Assembly: GCF_001642085.1 (NCBI RefSeq)
Contig: NZ_CP014699.1
Location: 1,860,001 to 1,924,000, forward strand
Source of the DNA: Streptococcus pantholopis
GTDB taxonomy: Bacteria; Bacillota; Bacilli; Lactobacillales; Streptococcaceae
Length of the DNA stretch: 64,000 nt
Direction: 5' to 3'
Shown one piece after another: positions 36,728-47,089 of this stretch. Each line of letters starts with the position of its first letter. Positions within the stretch are counted from its first letter, which is position 1. Below the pieces are notes generated by a model, which saw nothing but the letters and a program-made list of their open reading frames with translations, was not told the origin of the DNA and did not search any database. A program made the position numbers and the translations under genes.

Positions 36728-37254
36728 TGAGAAAAAACCTCCATTACTGCAATATCATGCGCATCTTCCTGAAATTCAATCCTTTGCCGGGCATATATCG
36801 TACTGAATGTCCTGCCCTTAAAATTCCCCAAATAACGGTCATAGTAGCCCTTGCCGAAACCAATGCGAAAACCTTTCGGGTTAAAGGCCAGCCCGGGGAC
36901 ATGTATCAAATCAATCTCTGAGGAAGCAACTGCCTTCTGTCTGCCATCCGGCTCCAGAATACCAAATTGACTTTTCACCAGATAATCGGGATGATAAGGA
37001 GCAAATACCATTTCTCCCTGCGGCTGAGTCCGAGGGATAAGAATTTTTTTGCCATCTTTGACAGCTCTCTCTATCAGGAGCTGGGTGTTGTATTCAAAAG
37101 CTAGAGCCATATAAGTCGCGATAACTTGACTGTCTTGGTAAGCTCTTGATTTTATGACCTCTTCCAGCAGCAGCTTATCAAGCCCTGCTTTTTCTTTTTG
37201 ACCCTGAGTTTTCAAACTCTTGATGAGATGCTGTCTGATTTCTTTTTTGTTCAT
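36724..37254 (-). CDS. 5-formyltetrahydrofolate cyclo-ligase
   Basis: Converts 5-formyl-THF to 5,10-methenyl-THF using ATP. The family motif GFRIGFGKGYYDRYL is near residues 130-145, and IPRTQPQGEMVF in the middle. 176 residues. Overlaps the rhomboid gene and shares its transcript. Confidence 0.93.
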   Translation of the reverse strand: MNKKEIRQHLIKSLKTQGQKEKAGLDKLLLEEVIKSRAYQDSQVIATYMALAFEYNTQLLIERAVKDGKKILIPRTQPQGEMVFAPYHPDYLVKSQFGILEPDGRQKAVASSEIDLIHVPGLAFNPKGFRIGFGKGYYDRYLGNFKGRTFSTIYARQRIEFQEDAHDIAVMEVFSQ

Positions 37255-37312
37255 GATAATATCATAACATAAAGTCTGTTTGATTTTAAAAAAATATAAT
37301 CTAACAGTTTAT

Positions 37313-37350
37313 TTTAAGGTTTCTTTAAGCTTTCCCTGATAATATATAGT
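37313..37350 (+). promoter_or_regulatory. CiaR-type direct repeat and promoter
   Basis: TTTAAG-N5-TTTAAG at 37313-37329 (spacer GTTTC), the recognition sequence of CiaR response regulators in streptococci, followed by GATAAT/TATAGT -10 candidates (37338-37350). Confidence 0.75.
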
Positions 37351-37514
37351 TATCCTAAAACGGCGGCTTGAAAAAGCTGCCGGGAAGGGAATAACCTTAC
37401 CCTAGTTATTTCCTTTTTCATAAATCTCCTGGGCGTAAGCAGACATGCTTACGCTCTTCCCTTTTATCTTTGAAAAATCCCTGACAGCAATAGTCTGTCA
37501 GGGATTTTTTCGTA
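37351..37514 (+). ncRNA. Probable CiaR-dependent small RNA (csRNA)
   Basis: A transcript from the CiaR-type promoter would be about 160 bases. It would have a 5' hairpin (GGCGGCTTG...AAGCTGCC), an unpaired ATCTCCT that is complementary to ribosome binding sites, a second hairpin (GCGTAAGC/GCTTACGC) and a terminator (AAATCCCTGACAG...CTGTCAGGGATTTTTT, 37475-37511). These are the features of csRNAs. No ORF is present. Confidence 0.72.
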
Positions 37515-37592
37515 TAAAGAGCGGAGTGTCAATTTTTAGAAAGACAGCTCTATAGCTCTAAGACTTCCTTTTATTTCCCTTTAGAGCGCTCT

Positions 37593-38720
37593 TTAATTTG
37601 TCTTGCTTCTTAAAAAAGGAGCAATTGTTTGAACGGCAAAAGACAAGGCCTCTTCTTTTGGACTCATTTTAGGATGGTGCAACGGATAGGGCGTATCAAC
37701 CCCCAGCCAAAACATGACACCGGGCACTTTATTCAAAAGGTAGCCAAAATCCTCACCAGTCATAGCAGGGGCACAGTCAATCAGGTTGACCCCTTCCTGA
37801 GCAGAGAAATAGGCCATCAGCCGGTCAGCCAATTCAGGGTCATTTTCTACTGGCAGATAACCTGAGGGATTAAGCTCCAAATCTAGTTTAAGGCCAAACG
37901 AGGAAGCAATCCCTTCTGCTATATCACGAACCCGCTTTTGAACATGTAAACTCATTTCTTGAGTTAAAGCTCGAATTGTTCCGTGCAAGGAGGCTGTTCC
38001 GGCGATAACATTATTAGTTGTCCCGGCATGCATAGACCCAAAAGTTACTACTGCCCCTTCAATCGGATTAACACTGCGGCTGACTACCGATTGAACCTGA
38101 GTGATAAAATAACTTGCTGCAACCAAGGCATCGTTAGCCGTATGCGGAAAAGCTGCATGACCGCTCTGACCGGTAAAAGTGATTTTCACCTCACAAGTAC
38201 CGGCAAATAAGGTACTGCGGTTAGTAGCTATATCTCCGACCTTCAGATCAGGGCGCACATGCAGGCCGTAAAATTCATCCGGCAGCCAGTCACCAAATGC
38301 GCCGTCTCTATACATCAGCATCCCTCCGGCCGCATTCTCTTCTGCAGGCTGAAAAAGAAAAAGCAGATGGTGCTTTGGCTGAGCCTGCACCAAATCATCT
38401 AACAATCCCAGAGCTATTGTCATATGCATATCATGACCGCAGGCATGCATCCGGTCGGTATGAAGTGATTTAAATTCAAGGCCGGTCTCCTCAACAATCG
38501 GCAGACCATCAATATCTGTCCGCCAGCCGATTATTTTGCCCGGCTGATAGCCTTCCAGAAATACCAGAATCCCTGTCTGCCATGTTTTGATATGCACAAA
38601 ATCCTTAGAGGCTGTTAAATCCTTAATCGTTTTGAGCAAAAAATCATGGGTTTTAAATTCCTGCAGGCCAATCTCTGGTATTTGATGAAGGGCACGCCGT
38701 GTCGCTTTTAAATCAATCAT
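37593..38720 (-). CDS. N-acetyldiaminopimelate deacetylase
   Basis: M20-family amidohydrolase of 375 residues that removes the acetyl group in the acetylase branch of diaminopimelate/lysine synthesis. Metal ligands lie in [10 protein letters not shown] and the [16 protein letters not shown] segment; the dimerisation part has [12 protein letters not shown]. It lies downstream of the DapH-like acetyltransferase, which fixes its pathway role. Streptococci with Lys-type walls use this route for lysine. Confidence 0.92.
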   Translation of the reverse strand: MIDLKATRRALHQIPEIGLQEFKTHDFLLKTIKDLTASKDFVHIKTWQTGILVFLEGYQPGKIIGWRTDIDGLPIVEETGLEFKSLHTDRMHACGHDMHMTIALGLLDDLVQAQPKHHLLFLFQPAEENAAGGMLMYRDGAFGDWLPDEFYGLHVRPDLKVGDIATNRSTLFAGTCEVKITFTGQSGHAAFPHTANDALVAASYFITQVQSVVSRSVNPIEGAVVTFGSMHAGTTNNVIAGTASLHGTIRALTQEMSLHVQKRVRDIAEGIASSFGLKLDLELNPSGYLPVENDPELADRLMAYFSAQEGVNLIDCAPAMTGEDFGYLLNKVPGVMFWLGVDTPYPLHHPKMSPKEEALSFAVQTIAPFLRSKTN

Positions 38721-38811
38721 TTTTTACAATCCTCCGGTAAAATCAAGATTATCAGCCTGATTTCCCCTGTTCTGACAGCTTTTTAGCTTAACTAAGTAAA
38801 GACAGCGAAAT

Positions 38812-39510
38812 TTAAAGGCTGCGCAAAGCATCCTCCAAGGCCGTTTTTTGCTGGGTTTGCTTATCAATTTTTTTGATAACACGTGCCGGTACACCGGCCA
38901 CAACCGCATTTTCCGGTACATCCTCAGTGACAATAGCGCCAGCAGCAACTACCGACCCGCTGCCGACTTGAACCCCTTCAAGCACAACCGCATTAGCCCC
39001 CACAAGAACGTTGTCACCAACACGGACAGGCTCGGCACTGGCAGGCTCAATCACTCCGGCAAGGACAGCACCGGCACCGATATGGCTGTTTTTCCCAACA
39101 TAAGCACGGCCTCCAAGAACTGCACCCATATCAATCATACTACCAGAACCGATTTCAGCACCAATATTGATGACAGCACCCATCATAATAACAGCATTAT
39201 CTTCAATCGTAACCTGATCACGAATAATAGCTCCCGGCTCAATGCGGGCATTAATGTGACGTGTGTCTAAAAGCGGAACAGCCGTGTTTCGCCCGTCCTG
39301 CTCAACCACGTAATCCTGATTTTCAGTCAAATTTTCTAACAACGGAACAATATCCTGCCAATCTCCAAAAAGGACATTGCCTAACTTAAGAACATTGTCC
39401 GGCACAGCAGCAGCTAATTCACCTTCAAAGGTTACTTTGACCCGTGTGTGCTTCTTGGCATTCCCAATAAATGCGATAATTTCCTGTGCAGTCATCTTTT
39501 GTGCAGTCAT
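38812..39510 (-). CDS. dapH: Tetrahydrodipicolinate N-acetyltransferase
   Basis: Left-handed beta-helix enzyme of 232 residues acetylating tetrahydrodipicolinate. Hexapeptide repeats cover residues about 85-205 ([19 protein letters not shown] onward), and the N-terminal DapH domain starts [20 protein letters not shown]. Two ATG codons occur in an imperfect 15-base tandem repeat at the start ([10 protein letters not shown]). The GAGGAGG spacing favours the first. Operon with the deacetylase. Confidence 0.94.
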   Translation of the reverse strand: MTAQKMTAQEIIAFIGNAKKHTRVKVTFEGELAAAVPDNVLKLGNVLFGDWQDIVPLLENLTENQDYVVEQDGRNTAVPLLDTRHINARIEPGAIIRDQVTIEDNAVIMMGAVINIGAEIGSGSMIDMGAVLGGRAYVGKNSHIGAGAVLAGVIEPASAEPVRVGDNVLVGANAVVLEGVQVGSGSVVAAGAIVTEDVPENAVVAGVPARVIKKIDKQTQQKTALEDALRSL

Positions 39511-39521
39511 ATTTCCTCCTC

Positions 39522-39935
39522 AAATAAGATACAAAGCCCGTTTAAAAATCCGTATGAAAATGACGGTAAGTCCGAAATCTATGATTTCGCAGACGCACCT
39601 CTGCCAAGACAACTAGAAAGCTGCTGTCGGCCACTAGGACGGCAAAGCTTTCAGACGGCTACGGCTTTTCTAATCAATTGCTATTACAAAGCATGGTTAT
39701 ACCATCTTTTTCACTAGGATTTTAGGGCGTATTCAGTTTCACCAAGATACAAAGGGCGTTTAAAGCTCACAGCAAAAATAGGAGCCTGACCGCCGAGTCA
39801 CTAAAGACTCTAGGGAAGGCTGCACTCACAGAGTAGCCACATTCGTACGTCAGCATACGCTTCCTACGACTGCGTCTCTTTTTTGCAAAGAGCTTAGCCC
39901 GTGTTCAGTTCAAATAAGATATAAAGGCTGTCTGA
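39522..39935. repeat. Intergenic repeats, two variants
   Basis: 39522-39740 is a diverged full-type unit in reverse orientation (AAGATACAAAGCCCG... CAGACGGCTACGG). 39741-39935 is variant 2, closely matching 25386-25575. Beyond, 39936-40110 holds a TATAAT on the minus strand near 40030 and no gene. Confidence 0.7.
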
Positions 39936-40110
39936 AAAAAACAGCAACCAAGGGTACAAAGGGAGGCTGCGCTCTCGTCCATCCTCAGCCATTTTACAGT
40001 TTAAACAAACCTTGCTAAACAATACCTTTATTATATCAGACTTTGAAAGGTAAATCTATAATAGCCTAGATACTAAAAATAAGGTGTTTAAATCCGCTGA
40101 ATAAGCAAAG

Positions 40111-41244
40111 CTACTTCCCTCGCTTCTTAAGCAGGCCCAAATCGTACTTCCACGCTAAAATGCGGCTGACAGATTCATCAAGGCGGTCTTCGCTTAGATC
40201 TCCCGCTTTAACTTTTTCAAGAAGATAGGTGATTTGACTGGGATATTTGGAACTCATAATCATATCTCCGCCGGCTTGGACAACTTGATAAGCGGCTTCT
40301 TCCTGACTGGTGAATTTATTTAAAGCAGCCATATCCATATCATCTGTAATGGTTACGCCGTCAAAATTCAGGTCTTTTCTTAGAATAGTATACATCTTTT
40401 CAGATAGAGAAGCCGGAACATCATCAATAGATGTGACTATGTGATGGCTCAGCAGAATACTGTCTGCTCCCTGCTTAATCCCAGCAGCAAATGGTAAAAA
40501 ATCAGCTGATTCAAGCTCTTCAAGGCTGCGCTGGTCATAAACAAGATCAGTATGTGTATCAGCATTATTGCCATAACCGGGAAAATGTTTCAGTGTTGAA
40601 GCAAACTGTTCCTTTTTTAGAGTTTCCACAACTCCTGCAACATAGTTGGCAGTCGTTTGTGCATCCTGCCCCAAAGTTCGTTCATAGATAAAAGCCTTTT
40701 TTTCAGTTGCAACATCAGCAACAGGAAACAAGCCAGCCGTTATACCGACTGATTTTAAAAGCTGGGCTTTAGCAGCTGCATCATCAACAACAGCAGGCAG
40801 CCCGCCTGTCTGATAAAGAACCATAGGCGATTCGAAATCTTTAGACAAAATGGGGCTAATCCGTGTCACAAGCCCGCCCTCTTCATCTGAAGCGATAATC
40901 ATAGGGATAGCCGAAACTTCCTGATAGGAAGCTGTCAACGCTCGAATATCATTTAAGCGGCGTCCTTCAAAATCGCGGCTAAACAAGAGGTAGGCTCCCA
41001 AATGGTAAGTCCTGATATCATCGAGAGCTGACTCTTCTGGTACTCTGGCAAAGAAAAGCTGACCGACTTTCTCCTCAACGGACATCTCTGCAAGATAAGC
41101 AGCAATAGTCTTTGTTTTGGCTGATTCCACATCAGGCTGTACAGGAGGTCTTGAGGTCCCAGCAGGTGTTTGATAAAACCGAAGGCCTATATAGCCCAGG
41201 CCAATCAGACCGAAGACGCTGACTAGTGTTATTATCCTCTTCAT
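40111..41244 (-). CDS. Glycoside hydrolase family 3 protein (beta-N-acetylhexosaminidase-like)
   Basis: An N-terminal membrane anchor or signal (ITLVSVFGLIGLGYIGLRF) suggests action at the cell surface. The NagZ-type pattern is present: ASDEEGG near the first third, LKHFPGYGNNADTHTD with catalytic His and Asp, and GVTITDDMDMAAL carrying the nucleophile Asp. 377 residues. Likely acts on cell-wall or host N-acetylglucosaminides. Single gene. Confidence 0.9.
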   Translation of the reverse strand: MKRIITLVSVFGLIGLGYIGLRFYQTPAGTSRPPVQPDVESAKTKTIAAYLAEMSVEEKVGQLFFARVPEESALDDIRTYHLGAYLLFSRDFEGRRLNDIRALTASYQEVSAIPMIIASDEEGGLVTRISPILSKDFESPMVLYQTGGLPAVVDDAAAKAQLLKSVGITAGLFPVADVATEKKAFIYERTLGQDAQTTANYVAGVVETLKKEQFASTLKHFPGYGNNADTHTDLVYDQRSLEELESADFLPFAAGIKQGADSILLSHHIVTSIDDVPASLSEKMYTILRKDLNFDGVTITDDMDMAALNKFTSQEEAAYQVVQAGGDMIMSSKYPSQITYLLEKVKAGDLSEDRLDESVSRILAWKYDLGLLKKRGK

Positions 41245-41287
41245 AGCTATTAGTATAACAGAAAATATACAACTTCACATGAACAGA

Positions 41288-41328
41288 CTAATAAAGCCGG
41301 TCCACAGTCGGCCGGCTCTATTCTTATT
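41288..41328 (-). terminator. Terminator of the aldolase/sorbitol transcript
   Basis: Minus-strand AGAGCCGGCC...GGACCGGCT followed by TTATTAG, 55 bases after the aldolase-like gene. Confidence 0.7.
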
Positions 41329-41383
41329 CTTGATTTAAGCTTATCTAATGTACCGAAGCACCGGTACTCTAAGCAGTAAAGCT

Positions 41384-42064
41384 TTATAAATCTGCAATTG
41401 TTTTTTCCTCACCAAAAACAGCGAACCAATCATTTCTAAAAGCCTGTACAGCCTGATCGACTGAAGGAAGAGCCAAGGCCTGTTCGAGGAGCTCCGGAGC
41501 TACGGTAACAGCCTGCCCTCCAGCTTCCAAAGTTCGATTGATTTGTTCGATATTTTTGTAACTGGCTCCTAAAATCTGTGCTGAAGACGCTGTCCGCTTA
41601 ATCTCATCTGCTATTGCAGCAATCGTTGCGGCTGCATCACTATTTAGGTTTTCCATGCGGTTATAATAAGGCGCTACATAATCCGCACCTGCTGCAATAG
41701 CCAGATGAGCCTGCATTTTAGAATAAACGGCCGTAGCCGTAGTATGAACACCAGATTTACGCAGCAGTTTAATCACTTTTAGACCTTCGGCAGTTACAGG
41801 CACTTTAATGTAAACATCTCTGTCAACCTTATCTAAAACAGCGTCTGCTTCTGCCAGCATCTCTTGAGCTGTTAAAGCGATAACTTGAACATGCAAAGAC
41901 TGATCTCTGCCAATAATCTGGCGAATCTGACGCAAATGAGCAAAGAAATCTATCCGTCCCTCTTTTTTTATAATAGAAGGGTTCGTTGTTACTCCTGATA
42001 GAGGCAAAAAATCCTGATACAAGCGGATAGCCTCCAAATTGGCCGTATCCAGCATTAATTTCAT
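41384..42064 (-). CDS. Transaldolase-like fructose-6-phosphate aldolase
   Basis: 226-residue member of the short transaldolase/FSA family. It has MLDTANLEAIRLY at the start, SGVTTNPSIIKKEG, the Schiff-base Lys in VYIKVPVTAEGLKVI, and APYYNRMENLNSDA. It could be a transaldolase or an aldolase splitting fructose-6-phosphate; the sequence does not settle this. Downstream of the sorbitol PTS genes, whose product is fructose-6-phosphate, with repeats in between. Confidence 0.88.
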   Translation of the reverse strand: MKLMLDTANLEAIRLYQDFLPLSGVTTNPSIIKKEGRIDFFAHLRQIRQIIGRDQSLHVQVIALTAQEMLAEADAVLDKVDRDVYIKVPVTAEGLKVIKLLRKSGVHTTATAVYSKMQAHLAIAAGADYVAPYYNRMENLNSDAAATIAAIADEIKRTASSAQILGASYKNIEQINRTLEAGGQAVTVAPELLEQALALPSVDQAVQAFRNDWFAVFGEEKTIADL

Positions 42065-42065
42065 T

Positions 42066-42660
42066 CCGTTCCTCCTAAAGATACAAAGGGCGTATAAAAC
42101 GCAAAAGGAAATAAGGGACTGACTGCTGAGTCACCAAAGACTCTGAGACAGACCATACTCACAGAGCAGCCACATTCGTAGGTCAGCTTACGCTTCCTGC
42201 GATTGCGTCTCTTTTCCTGCAGCGTTTAGGCCGCATCCAGTTCCAACAAGATACAAAGCCCGTTTAAAACGTAAAAGGAAAATAGGGGACTGACTGACGA
42301 ATCGCCAGATTCTAAGTCAGGACATCTTTTTCCCGCAGCGTTTAGGGCGTGTTCAATTAACAAGATACAAAGCCGGTTTAAAAATCTGTATGAAAATGGT
42401 GGTAAGTCCGAAATCTTTGATTTCGCAGACGCACCCCTGCCAAGACGACTAGAGAGTTGGACAGAACCCCAGACCACAAAGTTCCTTGTCCCACCCCCCA
42501 CAAAGCCTAGTAGGCCATTTAAAGCTTTAAAAAAGCGAATAAAGTGCCACTAGACGACTAGGGTCTTGCACATAACACTATAACAAACATTAAGGCTTAT
42601 TTTTAAAATCGTCCTTCAGACGGCTACGGCTGCTAAATTAATAGCCGGAACTGAACTGAG
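42066..42660. repeat. Array of intergenic repeats and remnants
   Basis: Reverse-oriented units in series: variant 2 (42070-42240), a short variant (42245-42357) like 28938-29056, and a truncated full-type unit (42358-42460). Then come unrelated sequence and a final CAGACGGCTACGGCTGC remnant (42617-42640). No gene is seen in this interval. Confidence 0.65.
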
Positions 42661-42694
42661 TGTACTTTTTGCTCAGACTTGAGTTCTGTTTTAT

Positions 42695-43060
42695 TTATGC
42701 AAACAGCTGAATGACAGTGCCTTCCTTGAGTTCTAGTTCTGCCTGAGGTGCAACATGCAGGGTCCCGGGGAGACTTTCTTGAGGCGATCCGTCCAAGGAA
42801 ACAGTAATATGGCCAAGACCGCGTAAATTTTTCTCAACAACACTGCCAACAGCTGTAATCTCGCAGTTAACACCGTCAACAAGCAGACGGCCGCCAACGG
42901 AGATAGAGCCGCTTAAATTTTTATTATCAATTTTATAGCAGTATTCTGCTAAATCATCAGGTGCTTCCTCCCCGAAAAGAATCAGCATGTTAGCATCGGT
43001 AATCATCCCTGCAGCCTCCGGACCGACTGCAAGTACAGTTGCTTCAAAAATTTTTGTCAT
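42695..43060 (-). CDS. srlB: PTS sorbitol-specific EIIA component
   Basis: Cytoplasmic phosphocarrier of the glucitol PTS. The Gut-type EIIA fold starts TKIFEATVLAVGPEA and contains LILFGEEAPDDLAEYCY and GGRLLVDG. The start at 43060 is favoured because AAAGG is eight bases upstream; the ATG at 43069 abuts it. 121 residues. Last PTS gene of the operon. Confidence 0.92.
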   Translation of the reverse strand: MTKIFEATVLAVGPEAAGMITDANMLILFGEEAPDDLAEYCYKIDNKNLSGSISVGGRLLVDGVNCEITAVGSVVEKNLRGLGHITVSLDGSPQESLPGTLHVAPQAELELKEGTVIQLFA

Positions 43061-43092
43061 CTCTTTCATCCTTTCTCATCAGTTAAGCCATT

Positions 43093-44109
43093 TTATTGGT
43101 AAAGGCCAATGCTGGCAATCCAAGCCACAATAACACGAGGTACACCATTTAAAAAGCGAGAATACAATACGGACGGCACACCAACTTCAACTGTTTCTGA
43201 TTTTGCTTCAGTCAGACCAAGTCCAACAGGGATAAAATCACAGCCATTTTGCGTATTAATAGCAAACAGGGCAGGCAAAGCCATTTGCGGCGGAATATTG
43301 CCTTTGCCGATTTCTACACCAATCAGGGTTCCGACGATTTGTGAAATAACAGCGCCCGGGCCTAAGAGAGGTGATAAAAACGGCAGGGAACAGACAAAAC
43401 CGACCAAAATCAGACCCCAAATATTGCCAGCAAGCGGAGCAAGGAGATTAGCGATCCAATCGCCGACACCTGATCCGTTAATAACACCGATAATCAGTGA
43501 TACAAAGGCCATGAAAGGCAAAATGGTATTAAGCATGGTCTGAATCGCTTCACGCGCCGCCTGATTAAAGGTCGCAACAACCTTGCCGGCTCCCATACCA
43601 ATGCGGGCGATAAAACTCGATTCAGCTCGCTGTTCGGTAATTTTTTTACTTGTATCATAGCCAGACCCTGCTTGCGCCTGACCTGCTTCTTTTGCTTCCC
43701 CTGCTTGAGATGATTGTGCAAAGGCTTTGACATCAGCATCAGCCAAGGAAATCTGTTCAAGACCGACTGCCGATACATAGATATCTTCTGTAATGTACTG
43801 TGCCAGCGGTCCGCTTTTACCAGTCGGCACAATATTGATAGTAGGAATATTTTTCTTTGGATAGATACCGCAGCGCAAAGTTCCGCCGCAGTCAATAATC
43901 GCTAAGGCAATTTCTTCATCGGGAATGGAAGTCTTAAATCCATTTACAGCTTCCATGCCGGTCAATTCAACAATTTTGTCCACAATATCTGGCTTTTCAC
44001 CCCCGCCAGTCACATAGATAAATTTGTGTTTTTCTTCTGTCGGTGTAATGGTTAAGGGACCGCCAAAGCCGCCGTTACCTTTAACAACTTTTATACTTTT
44101 ATAAGCCAT
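43093..44109 (-). CDS. srlE: PTS sorbitol-specific EIIB and partial EIIC component
   Basis: N-terminal EIIB domain with the phosphorylated Cys in [15 protein letters not shown], then from about residue 180 a membrane domain of several segments ([21 protein letters not shown] onward, split). 338 residues, the typical GutE/SrlE length. It lies between srlA and srlB. Confidence 0.93.
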   Translation of the reverse strand: MAYKSIKVVKGNGGFGGPLTITPTEEKHKFIYVTGGGEKPDIVDKIVELTGMEAVNGFKTSIPDEEIALAIIDCGGTLRCGIYPKKNIPTINIVPTGKSGPLAQYITEDIYVSAVGLEQISLADADVKAFAQSSQAGEAKEAGQAQAGSGYDTSKKITEQRAESSFIARIGMGAGKVVATFNQAAREAIQTMLNTILPFMAFVSLIIGVINGSGVGDWIANLLAPLAGNIWGLILVGFVCSLPFLSPLLGPGAVISQIVGTLIGVEIGKGNIPPQMALPALFAINTQNGCDFIPVGLGLTEAKSETVEVGVPSVLYSRFLNGVPRVIVAWIASIGLYQ

Positions 44110-44144
44110 ATATTTGCTCTCTTTCCTTTCTTTAGTACTGTCTT

Positions 44145-44690
44145 TTATAGTTCAACCGTTTTACTCAGAGTCACACCCTGCTGTTTGGCTACAAAGGCGG
44201 TCGTAAAGTCTGTCACCCAGCCGCCGACAAAATTCATAATCAAACCAACCAAAAGATAACGAATCGCTAATTCCATTTCATTCAGACCTAAGGTTTTAAT
44301 ACCTGAGGCAATACCCATCCAAACAAACAGTTCCCCTGGATTAATATGGGGGAAAACACCATTTGAAGTGTGGCAGAACTGCATTTGAGCTGCAATAAAG
44401 CTGGGTTTATAATATTCAGGCAGGAAACGTCCCATACTCATAGCCATCGGGTTCCCCAGCATAAAAGCAGCTATAAAGGGCAAAATCATATATCGAGTCA
44501 GTGGATTCTTAGCTGATAGTTCTCCCAGCTTATTCATCCTTTCTTCACCGATTAAAGCGATAATCGCATTCATGGCAACAAGTAGCATAAGAACAACCGG
44601 TACAATACTGGTCATCCAGCCGATAAAGTTCTCTCCGCCCAGCGTGAAGAGATTCATAAAGCCTTCAGCAAAATCTGTAATATAATGCAT
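44145..44690 (-). CDS. srlA: PTS sorbitol-specific EIIC component
   Basis: Membrane permease subunit of 181 residues starting [20 protein letters not shown]. It has about four hydrophobic segments and the EIIC-GUT pattern [22 protein letters not shown]. Together with srlE and srlB it imports and phosphorylates sorbitol. Confidence 0.95.
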   Translation of the reverse strand: MHYITDFAEGFMNLFTLGGENFIGWMTSIVPVVLMLLVAMNAIIALIGEERMNKLGELSAKNPLTRYMILPFIAAFMLGNPMAMSMGRFLPEYYKPSFIAAQMQFCHTSNGVFPHINPGELFVWMGIASGIKTLGLNEMELAIRYLLVGLIMNFVGGWVTDFTTAFVAKQQGVTLSKTVEL

Positions 44691-44713
44691 TATATCCTCC
44701 TTATTTCAGGCTT

Positions 44714-45205
44714 TTAGCCCGATCTTTTTTTATTTTTTAAATGTAATTTTAGCTGCGCCGGCAGTAATTTAACCTGATCCGCTAAATTGGACAGCGGTGC
44801 CGGCTGAGGTGTTTCTTCATAATTACCAGCTTCTGTCCTCAAAAAGATTTCCCGTGCATCTTCAATAGCTGTCTGCAGCAGTTTATTTTCCTGCCGGACA
44901 AGCGGGTTGTAACGGTCAAAATAGTGGATATCCTGGCCAATATAAGCCGGCATTGGTTTGAAGTGTGCAGCGATTGTCACCCCCTGCATCCTTTTAGCAT
45001 CCAGTACCTTGCCTGTTTTATCAATAGCAAAGAGGACAATAGTGCCTGATCTTATTTTACCGGCCCGGCGTCCGATAGCCACGCGCCCTTGGCGCCGCAT
45101 AGCTGTATAAACCTGATTAAAATGCTTAATCTGTCTCAAACCAAGAAAAATTTGGATAATATAGGCTGTCGTAATCAATAATCCTAAGGTAATGATTGGA
45201 TTCAT
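44714..45205 (-). CDS. gutM: Glucitol operon activator GutM
   Basis: 163 residues with an N-terminal membrane segment (ITLGLLITTAYIIQIFLGL) and a GutM domain (RRQGRVAIGRRAGKIRSGTI). Members help activate the glucitol operon. Its start overlaps the stop of the regulator by one base, so both are coupled. Confidence 0.9.
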   Translation of the reverse strand: MNPIITLGLLITTAYIIQIFLGLRQIKHFNQVYTAMRRQGRVAIGRRAGKIRSGTIVLFAIDKTGKVLDAKRMQGVTIAAHFKPMPAYIGQDIHYFDRYNPLVRQENKLLQTAIEDAREIFLRTEAGNYEETPQPAPLSNLADQVKLLPAQLKLHLKNKKRSG

Positions 45206-47085
45206 TAAAACACTCCTTTATTTTTCGATAAAATCAGCAGATCATCTTCTGTCCGTATTTGACGCAAGGCCTCTTTCAACTCATTGTCATTGGCTGCTCT
45301 GAAAATATCGTCATATAAAGTCAGCAGCTCTGCTTCTGTTTCCTTTTCCACAGTATCAGGGATAGCAACCATGAAAATAAATTCAGCTTCTTTATCGTGC
45401 GGCTTCTGGCCATCTACAACTCCCAACATCATAATTGTCTTCTGTTTAAGACGGTTGATAGTGTGCGGAAAAGCAATGCCGCCGCCAAATACTGTTGGCT
45501 GCTTGCTTTCCCTTTGCAGCAGCCGACTGCTAAAATCCTGATCAACCAGATCCTGTTCGGACAGCAAAGCAGCCATCTCTTTCAGATAATCCTGATAGGG
45601 CCGCCCTTTAGGCAAGCGGATATATTTCAGCATAACCGTTTCAAGATTCTTTTGCTGCAAAGCATTAACCCTTTGCCATTCTGTCTGCAGCCACTGGTCA
45701 TCAAAAAGATTAGTAATGTGAATAACCGGTGAACGAAGCTGCGGAAATTTGAGCGGAACTGTTGTAAAAATAGCAAAATAGGCATCATCTGATTGCGGAT
45801 TAAAACTCTCTTCCGAATAATGTACAATCTCAATATCACTACCCAATACTCGGCTCAGCTGGCGATGAATCATGGCTGCAGTCCCTCTTCCGGTCGTACA
45901 GACAACGGCTATTTGCTTAGGTATTCTTGACTGAGCAGTCTCTTGCTCCCGCAAGGCCATTTCAAAGTAAAGAGCCAAATAACCTATTTCAGCTGCTGAG
46001 ATGGGATAGCCAAAGTAATTTTGAAGTTCACCCGCAGCAATCTTTGCCATTTCAAAGGCCAAAGGATATTTACTTTTAACCTCGCCATGGAAAATATCAG
46101 TGATTTGCACATGAAAAATCAAACGGTTAATTAAAAATGTTAAATGACTACATATCTCTTGGTATAGTTTTTCGACATTAAAGTCTACATTTAAGGCCGT
46201 TTGAACCCGCCTGATTACGGTTTGAAAAAAAGTCTGCAAAGCCGGATCATCGGCGTTCTGGTAAGGCAGCCCGGAAATAAACTGTATATTGAGCGGAAAA
46301 GCCAGAAAATCCTCTTCAAACTGGCTGAGAGAAATCTGATAAGCCAATTCGATGTGATAAACTAATTTTTCAATAATTTCAGCATCTTTTAAGCCATTGC
46401 TGTAATAAGGAATTGCTTGATTCAAGTGCTTCTTATGCTTAACTCTGCCAACAGTAACAGCTATGACTTTAGCCAGTAAATCCTGTATCCTTTTAGGCAG
46501 CTGATACTGCTGATAAAGCTCCTGCAGAAAAATCTGTGTATCCTGCTTTAAAATGGCAGTATCAAAATAAGCATAGACATTATGACAGTAAAAGAGACGC
46601 AAATCCAGCTCATCCCCTTCAATCTCAATCCCTCGATTCGGCCTTCCTTTAACTGAAATATGATAATCAGCAGCCAAATCCTTAACTTGTCTGAGATCTT
46701 TGTTAATAGTCGTGCGACTGACCGCAATTTCCTCTGCTAAATCATCGATCAAAAGCGGTTCAGAACTCTGCAGCAGTCTTTTAATAATATAAGAGACCCG
46801 TTTCCCTGATGAATTAAAATCACTTTCCTTGCGCAAACTTCCTGATAAGATTTCTTCTAATCGTGTATAGTCCAGGACATCAATATAAAGCTGACTGCCT
46901 GTCTGTCTGATTTGCACATCCCCGTCTAAAACATCATTTAACTGTCTAATACTCGTCTGCAAAGTTTTATAACTGATGTCTAATAAATCAAGCATATCGT
47001 CAATCGAAAGCTGGGGCTGCGCAGCCAATGCGTTTAAAATCTGATACCAACGATTAACTAATGCCACATCTACCTCCTTAACCAA
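45205..47085 (-). CDS. srlR: PRD-domain sorbitol operon activator
   Basis: 626-residue PTS-controlled transcriptional regulator: two N-terminal helix-turn-helix domains (residues about 10-150), two PRD domains with conserved His, an EIIB-like domain with VVCTTGRGTAAM, and a C-terminal EIIA domain with His in GGIAFPHTIN. Phosphorylation by PTS proteins would set its activity according to sorbitol flux. Encoded within the operon between srlD and gutM, with a repeat just upstream. Confidence 0.93.
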   Translation of the reverse strand: MVKEVDVALVNRWYQILNALAAQPQLSIDDMLDLLDISYKTLQTSIRQLNDVLDGDVQIRQTGSQLYIDVLDYTRLEEILSGSLRKESDFNSSGKRVSYIIKRLLQSSEPLLIDDLAEEIAVSRTTINKDLRQVKDLAADYHISVKGRPNRGIEIEGDELDLRLFYCHNVYAYFDTAILKQDTQIFLQELYQQYQLPKRIQDLLAKVIAVTVGRVKHKKHLNQAIPYYSNGLKDAEIIEKLVYHIELAYQISLSQFEEDFLAFPLNIQFISGLPYQNADDPALQTFFQTVIRRVQTALNVDFNVEKLYQEICSHLTFLINRLIFHVQITDIFHGEVKSKYPLAFEMAKIAAGELQNYFGYPISAAEIGYLALYFEMALREQETAQSRIPKQIAVVCTTGRGTAAMIHRQLSRVLGSDIEIVHYSEESFNPQSDDAYFAIFTTVPLKFPQLRSPVIHITNLFDDQWLQTEWQRVNALQQKNLETVMLKYIRLPKGRPYQDYLKEMAALLSEQDLVDQDFSSRLLQRESKQPTVFGGGIAFPHTINRLKQKTIMMLGVVDGQKPHDKEAEFIFMVAIPDTVEKETEAELLTLYDDIFRAANDNELKEALRQIRTEDDLLILSKNKGVF

Positions 47086-47089
47086 GATA

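Noticed and set aside
42226..42501. A 91-residue ORF in the repeat array
   Set aside because: It is read entirely through intergenic repeat sequence, has no ribosome site, and equivalent frames in other copies are broken.
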